From: Bacteroidota bacterium
Lineage (GTDB): Bacteria; Bacteroidota; Bacteroidia; Chitinophagales; Chitinophagaceae
Length of the DNA: 42,568 bases
NCBI GenBank assembly: GCA_024640255.1
Contig: JAHEFI010000008.1
Coordinates: forward strand, 1-42,568
Direction: 5' to 3'
The first letter of the stretch is position 1; every line of letters starts with the position of its first letter. A program made the position numbers and the translations under genes. Shown here piece by piece: positions 41,501 through 42,568 of the stretch. A model generated the notes under the pieces. It saw only the letters and a program-made list of their open reading frames with translations, did no database searches and had not been told where the DNA came from.

Positions 41501-41791
41501 AACGATTCTTGGTTTAGTACAAACGGTGTTATCAACGACTTCTATATGGAAGACGGTTCTTATGTAAGAGTTAAACAATTAAGTATTGGTTACACAATTG
41601 ATCCTGCAACATTAAAGCGTTACGGAATTGATAAGGCTCGTATCTATTTACAAGGTGCGAACTTATTTACATTCACTAAGTACTCTGGTTTAGATCCAGA
41701 AGTTGCTGGTAGCTCTGTATCATTTGGTGTTGATTATGGTGTTTATCCTCCATCAAAACAAATCAATGTTGGGGTAAGCCTTACTTTCTAA
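38561..41791 (+). CDS. SusC/RagA family TonB-linked outer-membrane transporter
   Basis: This 1076-residue protein has a signal peptide (1-22), a carboxypeptidase-regulatory-like domain (about 25-98), the linker SEIVVTGYTAQKRKEITGAV at 104-123, a TonB plug with the SusC signature VRGITSFGNSTPLVIVDGV at 167-185, and a long barrel ending in INVGVSLTF. It should import a nutrient across the outer membrane with its SusD partner, using TonB energy. No STN domain precedes it, so FecI/FecR-type control is unlikely. Codons are strongly biased to GGT, ATC, AAC and TTC compared with other genes here, suggesting very high expression. The substrate cannot be read from the sequence and no glycosidase or peptidase gene is adjacent. 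Confidence 0.93.
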   Translation: MRKFLRLITVPLLLLGLVANAQTRTIKGQVVSAKDGKAVAGATISVNGQQVSALSGDDGSFAVNATGNVTLRVTSVGFADRAVAVSGSQNTVRVSLTEEASQLSEIVVTGYTAQKRKEITGAVSVVNVKDMKSVPSGTAEQMLQGQASGVTIIGSGSPGEPSNVFVRGITSFGNSTPLVIVDGVQSAPGDLSLFRDLSASDIESVQVLKDGQAAIYGARGSAGVIIVTTRKGRGKPSITYESYYGVQMPKTGNVWNKLDTKGMADLFWLAAKNSQQDKNGVVTSGQYGTGTSPVIPDYIKYGSKSGYTGPVDLTKYNNNYSKGDIFLIVPANKTGTDWWNLLMSNAPMQSHTITASGAAEKSTYLYSLNYLDQTGTLLNTYLKRYTARVNTTWNIKNNIRIGENMTVFYKDNPRIGNNQEGNDINNTAWEQPIIPAIDAGGGFGGTAGSQLGNSSNPYANRMRAKDNKNHNWQVQGNVFAEIDFAKHFTAKTVFGGRIDNYYGFYHNYRSYENAENGSSNGYGEYGGYNNNYNWTNTLNYSNVFKQNHSVKLMAGYEMLKVAGRQVGGSRVNYFSDNTDYLSLNTGSPIGQNNYSNYYKQTGTSILAKIDYAFKDKYLIGLNGRRDGSSVFGPDKRYGNFWSASAGWMISQEEFFKNVKSINSLKLRGSYGILGSISNVSALNQYTLYGGSGGSSYYDLFGTSNSTVMGFYATNLGNTSTGWERDRILDIGFDATVLNNKLDISFDWYQKSIDGLLFQDQAPAVVGVGSQLPQVNIGDMKNTGIDLGLNYRGKINNDLSYTVGANIGAYKSTIVNIPGAAGFFEAAGTHNTGNQVRNAIGHPVGSFFGYKIAGIFKDAADVAGWAKETDAAPGRFKYVDVNKDGKINDADRTFFGNPNPKFTLGLNLGVTYKKFDVSAVVYGSFGNDVLNETRYFQDFVPQFQNSKSIPVLTQSWLPADRSKPRAEWTAVNPNAKYPIAENDSWFSTNGVINDFYMEDGSYVRVKQLSIGYTIDPATLKRYGIDKARIYLQGANLFTFTKYSGLDPEVAGSSVSFGVDYGVYPPSKQINVGVSLTF

Positions 41792-41818
41792 ATTATTTAA
41801 TTGAAAACTAATTACACT

Positions 41819-42568
41819 ATGAAAAAATATAATTTTAAACATATAATCCCAGTGGCGCTTTCTTCTCTGGTGATTTTATATGCTTGTAATAAATCTTACT
41901 TGGAAGTACCAGCGGCTGGCGCCTTAAGCCAGGACGTGTTGGCTAACAAAGTAGGGGTTGAAGCCCTATTAGTAGGTGCTTATTCATTATTAGATGGTGA
42001 GGGTAGCTCTGCAGGTACTGGTAACGGTCCTTGGGCAACTTCATCAAGTAACTGGGTTTATGGTTCAGTTGCGGGTGGTGACGCTCACAAAGGTTCTGAC
42101 CCAGGTGACCAAAACTTAATCACTCCAATTGAAAAATGGAGCGCTACTGCTTCTAATGGTTATTTAGACCAATTATGGCAACAACGCTATGATGGTGTTC
42201 AAAGAGCTAACGAAACAATGAGAGTAATGAAATTAGCAAAAGATATTTCTGCTGCTGATGTTACTCGTATCACTGCTGAAGCTAGATTCTTACGTGGACA
42301 CTACCATTTTGATTTAGCTAAGTTCTTTGGTAATATCCCTTACATTGATGAAACAGTAACTTATGCTGCTGGTAACTATATGGTTGCTAACGCTGGTGTT
42401 GCTGCTGCTTTAGCTAAAATTGAAGCAGACTTCAAATATGCTTATGATAATTTACCAGAAACATCTTCTACAGGTGTTGGCCGTGCTAACAAGTGGGCTG
42501 CAGCTGCATACTTAGGTAAAGTATATATGTTCGAAAAGAAATATGCTGAAGCAAAAGCTATCTTAACT
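41819..42568 (+). CDS. SusD/RagB family lipoprotein (partial, runs off the right end)
   Basis: The frame begins with ATG at 41819, 27 bases after the susC stop, and stays open for 250 codons to the window edge. A lipoprotein signal peptide ends in LYAC with the lipidated Cys at residue 23, followed by NKSYLEVPAAGALSQDVL, a typical SusD opening. The helical TPR-like part contains YDGVQRANETMRVMK, AEARFLRGHYHFDLAKFFGNIPYIDE and AAAAYLGKVYMFEKKYAEAK, all SusD hallmarks. It should cap the SusC barrel and bind the substrate at the cell surface. Its codon use matches the biased pattern of susC. Confidence 0.92.
   Translation, partial: MKKYNFKHIIPVALSSLVILYACNKSYLEVPAAGALSQDVLANKVGVEALLVGAYSLLDGEGSSAGTGNGPWATSSSNWVYGSVAGGDAHKGSDPGDQNLITPIEKWSATASNGYLDQLWQQRYDGVQRANETMRVMKLAKDISAADVTRITAEARFLRGHYHFDLAKFFGNIPYIDETVTYAAGNYMVANAGVAAALAKIEADFKYAYDNLPETSSTGVGRANKWAAAAYLGKVYMFEKKYAEAKAILT

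Noticed and set aside
1..42568. CRISPR arrays, insertion sequences, tRNA or rRNA genes
   Set aside because: I saw no spaced direct repeats, transposase frames, terminal repeats or cloverleaf sequences in reading through the window. A tRNA scan was not possible here.

Overview
The window is an AT-rich, gene-dense chromosomal segment of a Bacteroidota bacterium, most likely of the Chitinophagaceae/Sphingobacteriia type. The evidence is a SusC/SusD pair, a type IX secretion sorting domain, a Bacteroidota-style RNA polymerase omega subunit, DUF4835 and DUF4296 proteins, an absence of obvious Shine-Dalgarno sequences, and promoter elements of the form TAnnTTTG. No stretch longer than about 220 bases lacks a gene. 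I saw no rRNA, tRNA, CRISPR array, insertion sequence or prophage. Most genes are core housekeeping genes.

Layout. 1-2862: end of rpsA, then bamD-rpoZ, then a DUF4835 (PorD-like) and DUF4296 lipoprotein pair. 2931-4634: a Bcp-type peroxiredoxin converging on an RlmI-type rRNA methyltransferase. 4756-6481: grpE-dnaJ. 6531-10426 (minus): symporter, O-methyltransferase, LysM glucosaminidase, hpt. 10510-11049: LOG-family gene. 11036-14759 (minus): trpS, deoxynucleoside kinase, GlcD-type oxidase, small outer-membrane protein. 14842-21193 (plus): recG, then the tight run pepP-pssA-purS-rsmI and a membrane-anchored AraC-type regulator. 21334-25106: a small type IX-secreted protein overlapping a 1080-residue fibre protein with phage tail-fibre-like repeats and a self-cleaving S74 chaperone. 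25175-28845: M1 peptidase converging on rsmG and a GT2 glycosyltransferase. 28883-34888: tgt, LptF/LptG permease, a mitochondrial-type citrate synthase, and an outer-membrane receptor. 34898-38341 (minus): pxpB-pxpC-pxpA (5-oxoprolinase) and an Nramp-fold transporter, all overlapping. 38561-42568: susC and the first part of susD.

Three regions deserve most attention. (1) The regulator / type IX protein / S74 fibre cluster looks like an accessory surface-structure module. A perfect inverted repeat lies in front of it. (2) The 219-base divergent region between pxpB and susC carries two copies of one operator-like dyad (GTGTA-N5-TACAC) 33 bases apart. The linked transporter lacks the metal-binding motifs of Nramp proteins, so it may carry 5-oxoproline. 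(3) Several genes have an exact TAnnTTTG element only 4 bases before the ATG, which predicts leaderless mRNAs. Further points are a Tgt without its zinc cysteines, a citrate synthase very close to the mitochondrial type, and repeated use of TTG start codons.

All product names come from reading motifs and overall sequence character. No database search was run.
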